Origin: Flavobacterium limi
Lineage (GTDB): Bacteria > Bacteroidota > Bacteroidia > Flavobacteriales > Flavobacteriaceae
Length of the DNA: 64,000 bases
Assembly: GCF_010645075.1 (NCBI RefSeq)
Contig: NZ_JAADZV010000011.1
Span: 62,001-126,000, forward strand
Direction: 5' to 3'
Below the pieces are notes generated by a model. It was not told the origin of the DNA and did no database searches. It saw only the letters and a program-made list of their open reading frames with translations. The position numbers and the translations under genes are program-made. Of this stretch, positions 1-6,787 are shown piece by piece. Position 1 is the first letter of the stretch. Each line of letters begins with the position of its first letter.

Positions 1-505
1 ATTTTCCGTATTTATCATTCATTTCATTGATTGCCAAAAGTGCTTTTTCAAACTGATTGGTAATCATATATAATGAAATCAAATCGTCTTTATACTCTTC
101 GTCAAACGGAATAATTTTTTGGATTGTTTCAATTGCCAGAGGGTAATTTTTGGTTTCAAAACTTACATCGTAAATGCCTAGCCAGTACCATTTGTTTTTT
201 GGATCTATCTGAATCGCTTTTTCAAATGAATTCTGAGCATTTTGATAATCCTTTAACTTTAAATAGTTTTTTCCAAGTTCAAAATAAGCGACAGCATCAT
301 TGGGTTTCAGCTTAATGCATTTTTCTAGTGATACAATTGCTTTATCATAATTTTCAATTCCTTTCTGTTTTAATGATTCATAAAAAGAGTCCTGATATTC
401 ATCGGTAGCTACAGCAATATCTTCTGGTTCAGTTTGTGCCATAACCAAAACTGAATTGCCAAACAAAACCAGGAATAAAATTAATAACACCCTCTTTTTC
501 ATCAT
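1..505 (-). CDS. TPR-repeat secreted protein (C-terminus outside window)
   Basis: The gene runs off the left edge, so only about 168 N-terminal residues are visible. The start is a double ATG (503-505 and 500-502) followed by a charged and hydrophobic signal peptide that ends near VMAQ. The rest reads as tetratricopeptide helices with the usual spacing of A, G, Y and P, for example DAVAYFELGKNYL and KDYQNAQNSFEKAIQIDP. TPR proteins act as periplasmic or surface scaffolds; no substrate can be inferred. It follows the nucleotidyltransferase gene on the same strand by about 30 bp, so it is probably the last visible gene of that operon. Confidence 0.8.
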   Translation of the reverse strand, partial: MMKKRVLLILFLVLFGNSVLVMAQTEPEDIAVATDEYQDSFYESLKQKGIENYDKAIVSLEKCIKLKPNDAVAYFELGKNYLKLKDYQNAQNSFEKAIQIDPKNKWYWLGIYDVSFETKNYPLAIETIQKIIPFDEEYKDDLISLYMITNQFEKALLAINEMNDKYGK

Positions 506-535
506 TTACATAATTTCATTTCAAATTATCATTTT

Positions 536-1552
536 TTATTCAAAAACAGAATAATCACCAATGCTGATACTTTTGAATTTTCCATCATAACTCACATGAT
601 TTCCAATCATTGCATTATCTAAATCAGCATTTTTTATATGTGAACTGGTTTGCACCAAACTGTTTTTAATGGTACTGTTTTCAACACGTGTTCCTTTTCC
701 TAAAGAAACATTTGGACCTACAGTTGTATTTTTCAACACTACATTTTCTCCAATATAACAAGGCGGAATAATGGTTGAATTTTCTAAAGTCACATTATAA
801 TCCACTAAATGCTCTCCGTCATTATGTAAAAAACCTAACATTCTTGAATTGGTTTCCACCGTTACATCTTTATTTCCGCAGTCCATCCATTCGTCAACGC
901 TTCCGGTTTTAAAAACTTTTCCGTTAGCCATCATGGCTTTAATACCATCGTTGATTTGATACTCACCTCCATTTTGAATATTATTATCCAAAACACCCTG
1001 AAGTTCTTTTTTCAAATCTCCCACTTCTTTAAAATAGTAAATTCCGATAACGGCTAAATCACTAACGAATTCTTTTGGTTTTTCAACCAATTCAATGATT
1101 TCATTATTCGCATTTAATTTTACTACACCAAATGCTTCCGGCTGATCAACCTGTTTTACCCAAATTACAGAATCTGCTGCCGGATCCAGTTCAAAATCGG
1201 CTCTGATTAAAGTATCTGCATAAGCAATTACGGCCGGTCCTGATAAAGAATCTTTGGCACACATAATTGCATGACCGGTTCCTAATGGTAAATCCTGACG
1301 ATAAATAGATGCTTTTGCCCCCAGACCTTTAGCTAAATCCTGTAAACTTGATACAACATCATCACCAAAAAAAGCTTCGTCACCTAAAATAAAGGCAACT
1401 TCTTCGATTGGTTCTTTTAATATTTTGGCAATATCCTCAACCAAACGATGTACGATTGATTTTCCTGCTACAGGAATTAATGGTTTTGGAACGGTTAAAG
1501 TATGAGGTCGCAGTCTCGATCCGCGACCTGCCATTGGGACGATTATTTTCAT
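536..1552 (-). CDS. Sugar-phosphate nucleotidyltransferase with left-handed beta-helix tail
   Basis: A 338-residue protein. It opens with the nucleotidyltransferase signature MAGRGSRLRPHTLTVPKPL (residues 7-25), which has the G-x-G-x-R phosphate loop and the KPL lysine. A Rossmann-like transferase domain follows to about residue 235. From about 245 to 330 there are hexapeptide-type repeats (I/V-G-x-N-V-x) of a left-handed beta helix, as in GlmU- and RmlA-long-like enzymes. The family joins an NTP to a sugar 1-phosphate to make NDP-sugars for glycans; which sugar cannot be told. The gene lies downstream of dut and the flippase on the same strand, which fits cell-surface glycan supply. Confidence 0.85.
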   Translation of the reverse strand: MKIIVPMAGRGSRLRPHTLTVPKPLIPVAGKSIVHRLVEDIAKILKEPIEEVAFILGDEAFFGDDVVSSLQDLAKGLGAKASIYRQDLPLGTGHAIMCAKDSLSGPAVIAYADTLIRADFELDPAADSVIWVKQVDQPEAFGVVKLNANNEIIELVEKPKEFVSDLAVIGIYYFKEVGDLKKELQGVLDNNIQNGGEYQINDGIKAMMANGKVFKTGSVDEWMDCGNKDVTVETNSRMLGFLHNDGEHLVDYNVTLENSTIIPPCYIGENVVLKNTTVGPNVSLGKGTRVENSTIKNSLVQTSSHIKNADLDNAMIGNHVSYDGKFKSISIGDYSVFE

Positions 1553-1626
1553 TTTTGTATTTATTTTTATAGAAGACAGGAAAATCTTCTTAGTTTGGTT
1601 TAAAATTTTAAAACAGATTACGCAAA

Positions 1627-2061
1627 TTATTTAACACCTGTACTTCCAAAACCACCAGCTCCTCTTGAAGTTTCAGAAATTTCCTCTACCTGGATCCACT
1701 CTGCTCTTTCGTGTTTTGCAATAATCAATTGTGCAATACGTTCTCCGTTTTCAATTACAAATTCTTCATTTGATAAATTTACTAAAATTACACCTATTTC
1801 TCCTCTGTAATCTGCATCGACAGTGCCTGGAGAATTTAAGACAGTTATGCCTTTTTTTGCAGCTAATCCGCTTCTTGGTCTAACCTGCGCTTCATACCCA
1901 ATTGGTAACTCAATAAAAAGACCCGTTTTTATGATGGTTCTTTCTAATGGTTTTAGTGTTATTGATTCGGTTAAACTGGCACGTAAATCCATTCCTGCCG
2001 AAGCAATTGTTTCATAATTTGGTAAGTCGTGCTGCGATTTATTGATAATTTGTATTTTCAT
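1627..2061 (-). CDS. dut: dUTP diphosphatase
   Basis: A 144-residue trimeric-type dUTPase, which hydrolyses dUTP to dUMP and pyrophosphate. All five family motifs are visible: AGMDLRA (22-28), RPRSGLA (61-67), GTVDADYRGE (79-88, with the catalytic Asp region), ERIAQL (107-112) and the flexible C-terminal RGAGGFGSTG (133-142). The length is typical. It lies between the flippase gene (21-bp gap) and the nucleotidyltransferase gene, all on the minus strand, so it is probably co-transcribed with them. Confidence 0.97.
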   Translation of the reverse strand: MKIQIINKSQHDLPNYETIASAGMDLRASLTESITLKPLERTIIKTGLFIELPIGYEAQVRPRSGLAAKKGITVLNSPGTVDADYRGEIGVILVNLSNEEFVIENGERIAQLIIAKHERAEWIQVEEISETSRGAGGFGSTGVK

Positions 2062-2082
2062 TTTATTTTAAAATTTTAGGCA

Positions 2083-3543
2083 TTATTTTTTATTTATAAT
2101 TCCTTTGATTGTGTCTTTTTCGTTATGATAAACAAAATAAATGAACCCTAAAAGTAGCGGAATTCCAACAAAATAATTTTCTCTAAACCAATAAAAAGAA
2201 ATAGCTGAAAATACAATTGAAATTCCTAAATAAGCTCCAATTTTATTCATATCATAAGGTATAGGATAATATTTGTTTCCTAATATATAGGAAATAAACA
2301 TCATGCTTCCATAAGCTGAAATCGTTGCAATTGCTGATCCGTAATAGCTATATTTTGGAATTAATACATAATTTAAAACTAATGTTACTATGGCACCAAT
2401 GATAGAAATGTATGCACCTATTCTTGTTTTATCTGTCAATTTATACCATACAGATAAATTATTATAAATTCCTAAGAAAAAATTAGCCAGAATAATTAAA
2501 GGAACAACTTTCATGGCTTCCCAATATGATTTATTATCAAGTAAAAGGAGTTTTAAAATATCTGCAAAAACAATCACACCCAATAAAATCAGTGATCCTA
2601 AAATCACAAAATATTTAGTAATTACCGCATATGTTTGTGGCGCATTTTCATTTTTTGCATGACTGAAAAAGAAAGGTTCTATCCCGAGTCTGAATGCCGT
2701 GGCAAACAAAACCATAAACAGTCCTAACTTATAACATGCTGAATAAGCCCCAACTTCTGATTTGGCCAGATTTTCAGGCAATAAATACCCCAGTAAAATT
2801 TTATCAAAATGTTCGTTAACAGCAAATGCTATTCCGGCAACAAGAATTGGCAAACCATATTTCATCATTTTTTTCCAAATTACAGGATCAAATCTTCTTC
2901 CTAGTGAAAGATAATTTGGCGAAAGCACAATAAATGTAGCTAAACTTGCCAGAAGATTTGCTATAAAAATATAGGCAATCTGGAAATTTTCTACATATAA
3001 ATTGTCCCAAACTGAATTAGGATTTTGAGTTGCCAGTTTTGGTAAATACAATAAGAAAAAGATATTCAGAAGAAGATTTATAATGACATTTCCAATTTTA
3101 ATAGCTGCATAAACCATTGGACGCTGATTGGCTCTAAGTTTAGAAAATGGTATTAAAACCAAAGCATCCAGAACCAAAATCCACACCGAATAGGTAACAT
3201 ATTGCGTATCAACTTCTGCCCAGTTTGCCAGTGTATTTCTAAAAATTAAAGCAGCAAACAAAAATCCGATTGAAGTCCAGAATACTGATATTGTTGCTGT
3301 AGCAATTACATTTTTCTTGTCATCCTCGGCGCTGTAAAATCTAAAAAATGCGGTTTCCATTCCGTATGAAAGAATCACATTAAAGAAAACCATCCAGGAC
3401 AAAACAATCGAAACCTCGCCATATTCAGCTGTAGGTAAAATACCGGTATATAATCTGACCAATAAAAAACTGAGCATTCGTGGTAAAACAGTTGCCAGTC
3501 CATAAATTGCAGTTTGTTTGAATAGATTTTTATATAATCCCAA
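2083..3543 (-). CDS. Polysaccharide flippase, Wzx/MATE type
   Basis: A 486-residue polytopic membrane protein with about 12-14 hydrophobic segments. It starts MGLYKNLFKQTAIYGLATVL, the typical beginning of bacterial polysaccharide (lipid-linked oligosaccharide) exporters, and has the early RLY segment of that family. It probably flips undecaprenyl-linked glycan units across the inner membrane; the substrate is unknown. It is the first gene of a minus-strand set flippase, dut, nucleotidyltransferase, TPR protein. A -7-like element lies 26 bp upstream. Confidence 0.85.
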   Translation of the reverse strand: MGLYKNLFKQTAIYGLATVLPRMLSFLLVRLYTGILPTAEYGEVSIVLSWMVFFNVILSYGMETAFFRFYSAEDDKKNVIATATISVFWTSIGFLFAALIFRNTLANWAEVDTQYVTYSVWILVLDALVLIPFSKLRANQRPMVYAAIKIGNVIINLLLNIFFLLYLPKLATQNPNSVWDNLYVENFQIAYIFIANLLASLATFIVLSPNYLSLGRRFDPVIWKKMMKYGLPILVAGIAFAVNEHFDKILLGYLLPENLAKSEVGAYSACYKLGLFMVLFATAFRLGIEPFFFSHAKNENAPQTYAVITKYFVILGSLILLGVIVFADILKLLLLDNKSYWEAMKVVPLIILANFFLGIYNNLSVWYKLTDKTRIGAYISIIGAIVTLVLNYVLIPKYSYYGSAIATISAYGSMMFISYILGNKYYPIPYDMNKIGAYLGISIVFSAISFYWFRENYFVGIPLLLGFIYFVYHNEKDTIKGIINKK

Positions 3544-3568
3544 AATAATTAGTATAAAGTTCGGAAAA

Positions 3569-3576
3569 CAAAAATA
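3569..3576 (-). promoter_or_regulatory. Candidate -7 promoter element for the flippase operon
   Basis: Read on the minus strand this is TATTTTTG, an exact match to the Bacteroidota -7 consensus TAnnTTTG, placed 26 bp before the flippase start. No convincing -33 TTTG is visible, so the assignment rests on this element and its position. Confidence 0.4.
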
Positions 3577-3869
3577 ACCAATTCTTTGGTTTTATTGGCC
3601 CTTTTGAAGATTCAATAAAAAAACTTCACGACAATTTTAATCAGTTAATTTATTTTCATCTAAAACCTTCACAAAATGAAACCTTTTGGATTATAACCTT
3701 TGTTAATAACACCCATAGCCTTCAAATTTCAGATGAAAGCATCGTGAAAAAATGTAACTTAAACTAATTCCGGGCTTTTTTTGATCACTATAATCTGTAA
3801 GCTTTTTGTCAATTCCTTTTGCGCAATATTATGGATTTACAACAAAATTATCAACCTCTAAATATTTGC
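3577..3869. other. Intergenic stretch with no recognised feature
   Basis: AT-rich spacer between the flippase promoter and the structured region. A short plus-strand open frame starts near 3819 but runs into the hairpin-rich domain and resembles no protein. The ten-mer TAAATATTTG at 3859-3868 occurs again at 4841-4850 ahead of the second hairpin array, and may be a loose -7 element for plus-strand transcripts. Confidence 0.4.
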
Positions 3870-4008
3870 CCATCTGATTTAGTAACTGACCAACAACCTT
3901 TCAGCCCAAAAGGCTGTTCATTTTCAAAAACTGAAATTTGGGTAATTATTATTATTTCAAAAAACCCTTTGTGTTATATAAGTTTATTGTCACAAAGAAA
4001 TCAGATGG
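3870..4008 (+). ncRNA. Possible 5' multi-hairpin RNA domain
   Basis: A perfect 11-bp pairing joins CCATCTGATTT (3870-3880) with AAATCAGATGG (3998-4008). Four back-to-back local hairpins lie inside it: CAGCC/GGCTG (3902-3916), TTTCA/TGAAA (3922-3936), GGGT/ACCC (3940-3967) and TTTGTG/CACAAA (3968-3996). This layout looks like a five-way RNA junction. The strand is inferred from the plus-oriented arrays and terminators downstream. No counterpart was found ahead of the second array. AT-rich DNA gives weak hairpins by chance, so confidence is modest. Confidence 0.35.
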
Positions 4009-4190
4009 TATCGATTTGATCCAGCATTTGTTAATATTGAGCTCGTATAAGGTCTTGGTGAGAATAAATTTAAAATACTATTCTTAAACATTAATTATGG
4101 GTAAAAAAACCTACACATGTGAAATATATAAATTAAACCGGAAAATTATGTAACATTTTTTTTGTAGTCTCTTCATAAATTTGTCTCACA

Positions 4191-4456
4191 GGGATTGAGA
4201 AAGCTAAATACAACCCTTATAAAAAAGGAAGCACTGGGACTGATAAAGCTTGTTTGTTCCCATAAAAGACAAAGCAAAAGGGATTGATTCTGCTGTATTG
4301 TAACCCTAAAAAAACAGAGCACTGGGACTAATAAAGCTAGTTTGTTCCCATAAAAGACAAAGCAAAAGGGATTGATTCTGCTGAAATGTAACCCTTTCAA
4401 AAAAACAGAGCACTGGGACTGATAAAGCTAGTTTGTTCCCATAAAAGACAAAGCAC
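4191..4456 (+). repeat. Hairpin-unit array 1 (6 units of ~44 nt)
   Basis: Six imperfect units begin at GGG positions 4191, 4236, 4280, 4324, 4368 and 4415. Each has a GGG...CCC stem of 3-6 bp, a loop centred on GCT, an A-rich linker and a closing AGCA word. Two types alternate: type A ends in AACCC, type B in GTTCCC. The base before GGG and the base after CCC pair as A-T in type A and T-A in type B. No sensible protein is encoded; a 75-codon minus-strand frame here is only the repeats read backwards. The plus strand is inferred from the terminal hairpins and terminator. Confidence 0.85.
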
Positions 4457-4457
4457 A

Positions 4458-4537
4458 ACAGATAATAATCTGTCTATTGTTTATAAAATGGTATTGATTC
4501 TCAATTTTTTGGGGAAGTTGAGGATCACCATTTTATA
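4458..4537 (+). ncRNA. 3' terminal hairpin module following array 1
   Basis: Two hairpins follow the last unit. The small one pairs ACAGAT (4458-4463) with ATCTGT (4468-4473) around AATA. The long one pairs TATAAAATGGT (4482-4492) with ACCATTTTATA (4527-4537). After a three-base ATT bulge it continues with GATTCTCAA (4496-4504) against TTGAGGATC (4518-4526), with one U-G wobble, and has GGGGAA in the apical loop. A related module with different bases but the same pairing follows array 2, which points to selection on RNA structure. Confidence 0.6.
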
Positions 4538-4566
4538 GTTTATAAAAAATTATAAAACTACCATAT

Positions 4567-4607
4567 AAAAAGAGCCAGCTTTTAGTTGGCTCTTTCCTTT
4601 TCTTTTT
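4567..4607 (+). terminator. Intrinsic terminator after array 1
   Basis: The stem GAGCCAGC (4572-4579) pairs with GTTGGCTC (4585-4592), with three A-T pairs below it and a T-rich tail to 4607. The A-run on the other side would let it work on the minus strand as well. Its AAAGAGCC start matches the terminator after array 2. A weak TAGTTT-type hairpin lies just upstream at about 4537-4560, as an A/T hairpin does after array 2. Confidence 0.7.
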
Positions 4608-4898
4608 AAGTCTATAAAATTAACGGACTAATTTACCTTAATATTCTTGGAATAAAAATTTTCAAATAGTATTATTAAATCTCTATAATACAACTTTTAT
4701 GTCACATAATAATTAGGTAACAAATTAATTATGTTAAGCTAACTCAAAGAAAACCAAATTCTTATAAACTTACAATTGTCTATAAAAAAACAAAAATTAA
4801 AAATCACTAAATGTGGGTATTGTGGTTTTAATAATATAATTAAATATTTGTAATACTAAAAAAGCAAATCTTTTTTATAAAAAATTGTAAAAAAATAA
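4608..4898. other. AT-rich spacer between the two hairpin arrays
   Basis: No gene is seen. It contains ATTG at 4819-4822 and, 18 bp later, TAAATATTTG (4841-4850), a loose match to the Bacteroidota -33/-7 promoter pattern and a possible start for a plus-strand transcript through array 2. The same ten-mer lies at 3859-3868 before array 1. The five-hairpin domain seen before array 1 is not repeated here. Confidence 0.35.
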
Positions 4899-5628
4899 GG
4901 GATTGATACAGCTGATATGTAACCCTCAAAAAAACAAAGCAACGGGTTGATGAAGCTAGTTTGTTCCCATTAAAAAACAAAGCATAATTTAGGATTGATA
5001 CAGCTGATATGTAACCTTATAAAAACAGAGCACGGGATTGATTAAAGCTCATGTAACCCTCAAAAAAAAACTAAGCATTGGGATTATAAAGCTATTTGTT
5101 CCCATTAAAAAAACAAAGCACAAGGGATTGTTAGAGCTGAATATAACCCTTTAAAAAGTGAGCACCGGGTTGATAAAGCTAGTTTGTCCCCGTAAAAACA
5201 AAGCACAGGGATTGTTAGAGCTGAATATAACCCTTTAAAAAGTGAGCATTGGGTTGATAAAGCTAGTTTGTTTCCCTTAAAAACAAAGCATAAGGGATTG
5301 TTAGAGCTGAATATAACCCTTTAAAAAAGTGAGCATTGGGTTGATAAAGCTAGTTGTTTCCCATAAAAACAAAGCACAGGGATTGTTAGAGCTGAATATA
5401 ACCCTTTAAAAAGTGAGTACTGGGATTAATAAAGCTAGTTTGTTCCCATTAAAACAAAGCACCGGGATTGACAGCTGATATGCAACCCGTAAAAAAGCAA
5501 AGCGGGGATAATTTAGCTATTTGTACCCTAAAAACAAAGCATCGGGATTGATATAGCTAATAAGTAACCCTCAAAAAAACAAAGCACTGGGATTAATAAA
5601 GCTAGTTTGTTCCCATTAAAACAAAGCA
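4899..5628 (+). repeat. Hairpin-unit array 2 (17 units of ~43 nt)
   Basis: Units start at about 4899, 4944, 4992, 5034, 5080, 5124, 5167, 5208, 5251, 5294, 5338, 5379, 5422, 5464, 5505, 5544 and 5589. Types A and B alternate except at units 3-4, which are both A-like. GCT is present in every loop, and AGCA closes all but two units. The pair flanking GGG/CCC changes in step: A-T, T-A, C-G (units 7 and 14) and G-U (unit 15). Unit 3 has AGG matched by CCT. Units 6, 8, 10 and 12 are almost identical, a sign of recent growth by A-B pairs. No reading frame crosses the array. Confidence 0.87.
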
Positions 5629-5629
5629 A

Positions 5630-5709
5630 AGTGGTTTAATCCACTAAAAATCTTTTAAAATGGTACTGATTCTTGGGGAAAAGAATTCTCCGGAATCACC
5701 ATTTTAAAA
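5630..5709 (+). ncRNA. 3' terminal hairpin module following array 2
   Basis: A small hairpin pairs AGTGG (5630-5634) with CCACT (5641-5645). A long hairpin pairs TTTTAAAATGGT (5653-5664) with ACCATTTTAAAA (5698-5709), has an ACT bulge, then GATTC (5668-5672) with GAATC (5693-5697) and GGGGAA (5675-5680) with TTCTCC (5686-5691). The fold matches the module after array 1 while many paired bases differ on both sides. An A/T hairpin (AATATTAAAT with ATTTAATATT, near 5726-5757) lies between it and the terminator. Confidence 0.6.
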
Positions 5710-5780
5710 AAAATTTTAAGGATTAATATTAAATTTTATTATATAAGATTTAATATTTTTATGGGGAATTCTTAAAAAGT

Positions 5781-5820
5781 AAAAAGAGCCTGCAATTAAC
5801 TGTAGGCTCTTTTTGTTTTT
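5781..5820. terminator. Bidirectional terminator between array 2 and atpG
   Basis: GAGCCTGCA (5786-5794) pairs with TGTAGGCTC (5801-5809), with five A before and five T after, then more T to 5820. On the minus strand it would end the ATP synthase operon, whose last gene stops at 5838. On the plus strand it would end the array 2 transcript. Confidence 0.85.
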
Positions 5821-5837
5821 GTATTATCGAATGAAAT

Positions 5838-6698
5838 TTATCCGTTTAAAGCTTCAGCACCACCAACAATTTCTAAGATTTCGTTAGTAATAGCAGCCTG
5901 ACGTGCTTTGTTATAAGTCAATTTTAATTGATTTCTTAATTCTGTTGCGTTGTCAGTTGCTTTGTGCATAGCTGTCATACGTGCTCCGTGTTCTGAAGCA
6001 AACGAATCACGAATACCCTTGTATAATTGTGTTTTTAATGATTTTGGAATCAAAGTCAAAACAATTTCTTCTTTGGAAGGCTCGAAAATATAATCTCCTG
6101 CAGAAACTGATTCGTCAGATTTAATTGGAGCTAAAGGCAAAAACTGTTCAACCTGAACAATTTGAGTAGCAGCATTCTTAAACTGATTGTAAACCAATTC
6201 GATTCTGTCGTACTCTCCAGATAAAAATCTTTCAGTCAAATTATCTGCAATAGCAGCAACATTTTCAAAAGTTAAATGATCAAAAATTGCATTATGATGG
6301 CCATGAACTTTATGTGTTTTAGCCAAAACATCGTTTCCTTTTTTACCAATAGGAAAAACATCAACCTGTTTTCCTGCGTAAAATTCACTACGGTTTTTGA
6401 TTTCTTTAATAACATTTGAATTGAATGCACCACATAAACCTCTGTTAGAAGTTATTGCTACAAGCAATACTTTTTTTACTTCACGTTGTGCTGTGTAATC
6501 TCCTCCAACTTCACCATCAAGTGTAGCAGAAAGATTTTGCAGTAACTCTGTTAATTTCTCGGCATAAGGGCGCATTGCAGTGATTGCATCTTGTGCTTTC
6601 TTAAGCTTTGCAGCAGAAACCATTTTCATAGCCGATGTAATCTGCATCGTCGATGAAACGGAAGTAATTCTATTACGGATTTCCTTTAAATTTGCCAT
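5838..6698 (-). CDS. atpG: ATP synthase F1 subunit gamma
   Basis: A 286-residue gamma subunit, the rotating central stalk that couples the c-ring to catalysis in F1. The N-terminus (MANLKEIRNRI, then ITSAMKMVSAAKLKKAQ) and the C-terminal helix (MHKATDNATELRNQLKL, then ARQAAITNEILEIVGGAEAL) carry the conserved coiled-coil signatures. The length is normal. It is the last gene of the operon, 89 bp after atpA, and that gap holds a perfect 17-bp hairpin. A terminator lies just beyond the stop. Confidence 0.98.
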   Translation of the reverse strand: MANLKEIRNRITSVSSTMQITSAMKMVSAAKLKKAQDAITAMRPYAEKLTELLQNLSATLDGEVGGDYTAQREVKKVLLVAITSNRGLCGAFNSNVIKEIKNRSEFYAGKQVDVFPIGKKGNDVLAKTHKVHGHHNAIFDHLTFENVAAIADNLTERFLSGEYDRIELVYNQFKNAATQIVQVEQFLPLAPIKSDESVSAGDYIFEPSKEEIVLTLIPKSLKTQLYKGIRDSFASEHGARMTAMHKATDNATELRNQLKLTYNKARQAAITNEILEIVGGAEALNG

Positions 6699-6726
6699 CT
6701 ATTAATTAGAAAATGTGACAATTTGA

Positions 6727-6775
6727 AAATTAGATAATTAGATTAATGCTGATTCATTATCTAATTATCTAATTT
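6727..6775 (-). repeat. Perfect 17-bp hairpin between atpA and atpG
   Basis: The arms at 6727-6743 and 6759-6775 are exact reverse complements around a 15-nt loop. They sit inside the 89-bp gap between atpA and atpG, so they lie within the operon mRNA. The flanking words (AAAATGTGACAATT, CAATTTGAAAAT, TTAGATAAT) resemble words in the gap between the ABC ATPase and its permease near 15650-15690, which suggests a dispersed intergenic repeat family. Confidence 0.75.
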
Positions 6776-6787
6776 ACTATTATCTTA

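Noticed and set aside
3819..4019. 66-codon plus-strand reading frame before array 1
   Set aside because: It crosses the paired elements of the hairpin domain and has no domain, and its start is not a good one.
4173..4400. 75-codon minus-strand reading frame in array 1
   Set aside because: It is the tandem units read backwards, has no counterpart in array 2, and gives a cysteine- and phenylalanine-rich nonsense protein.
4191..5628. CRISPR array
   Set aside because: The units are imperfect hairpins that follow one another without unique spacers of constant length, and there are no cas genes in the window.
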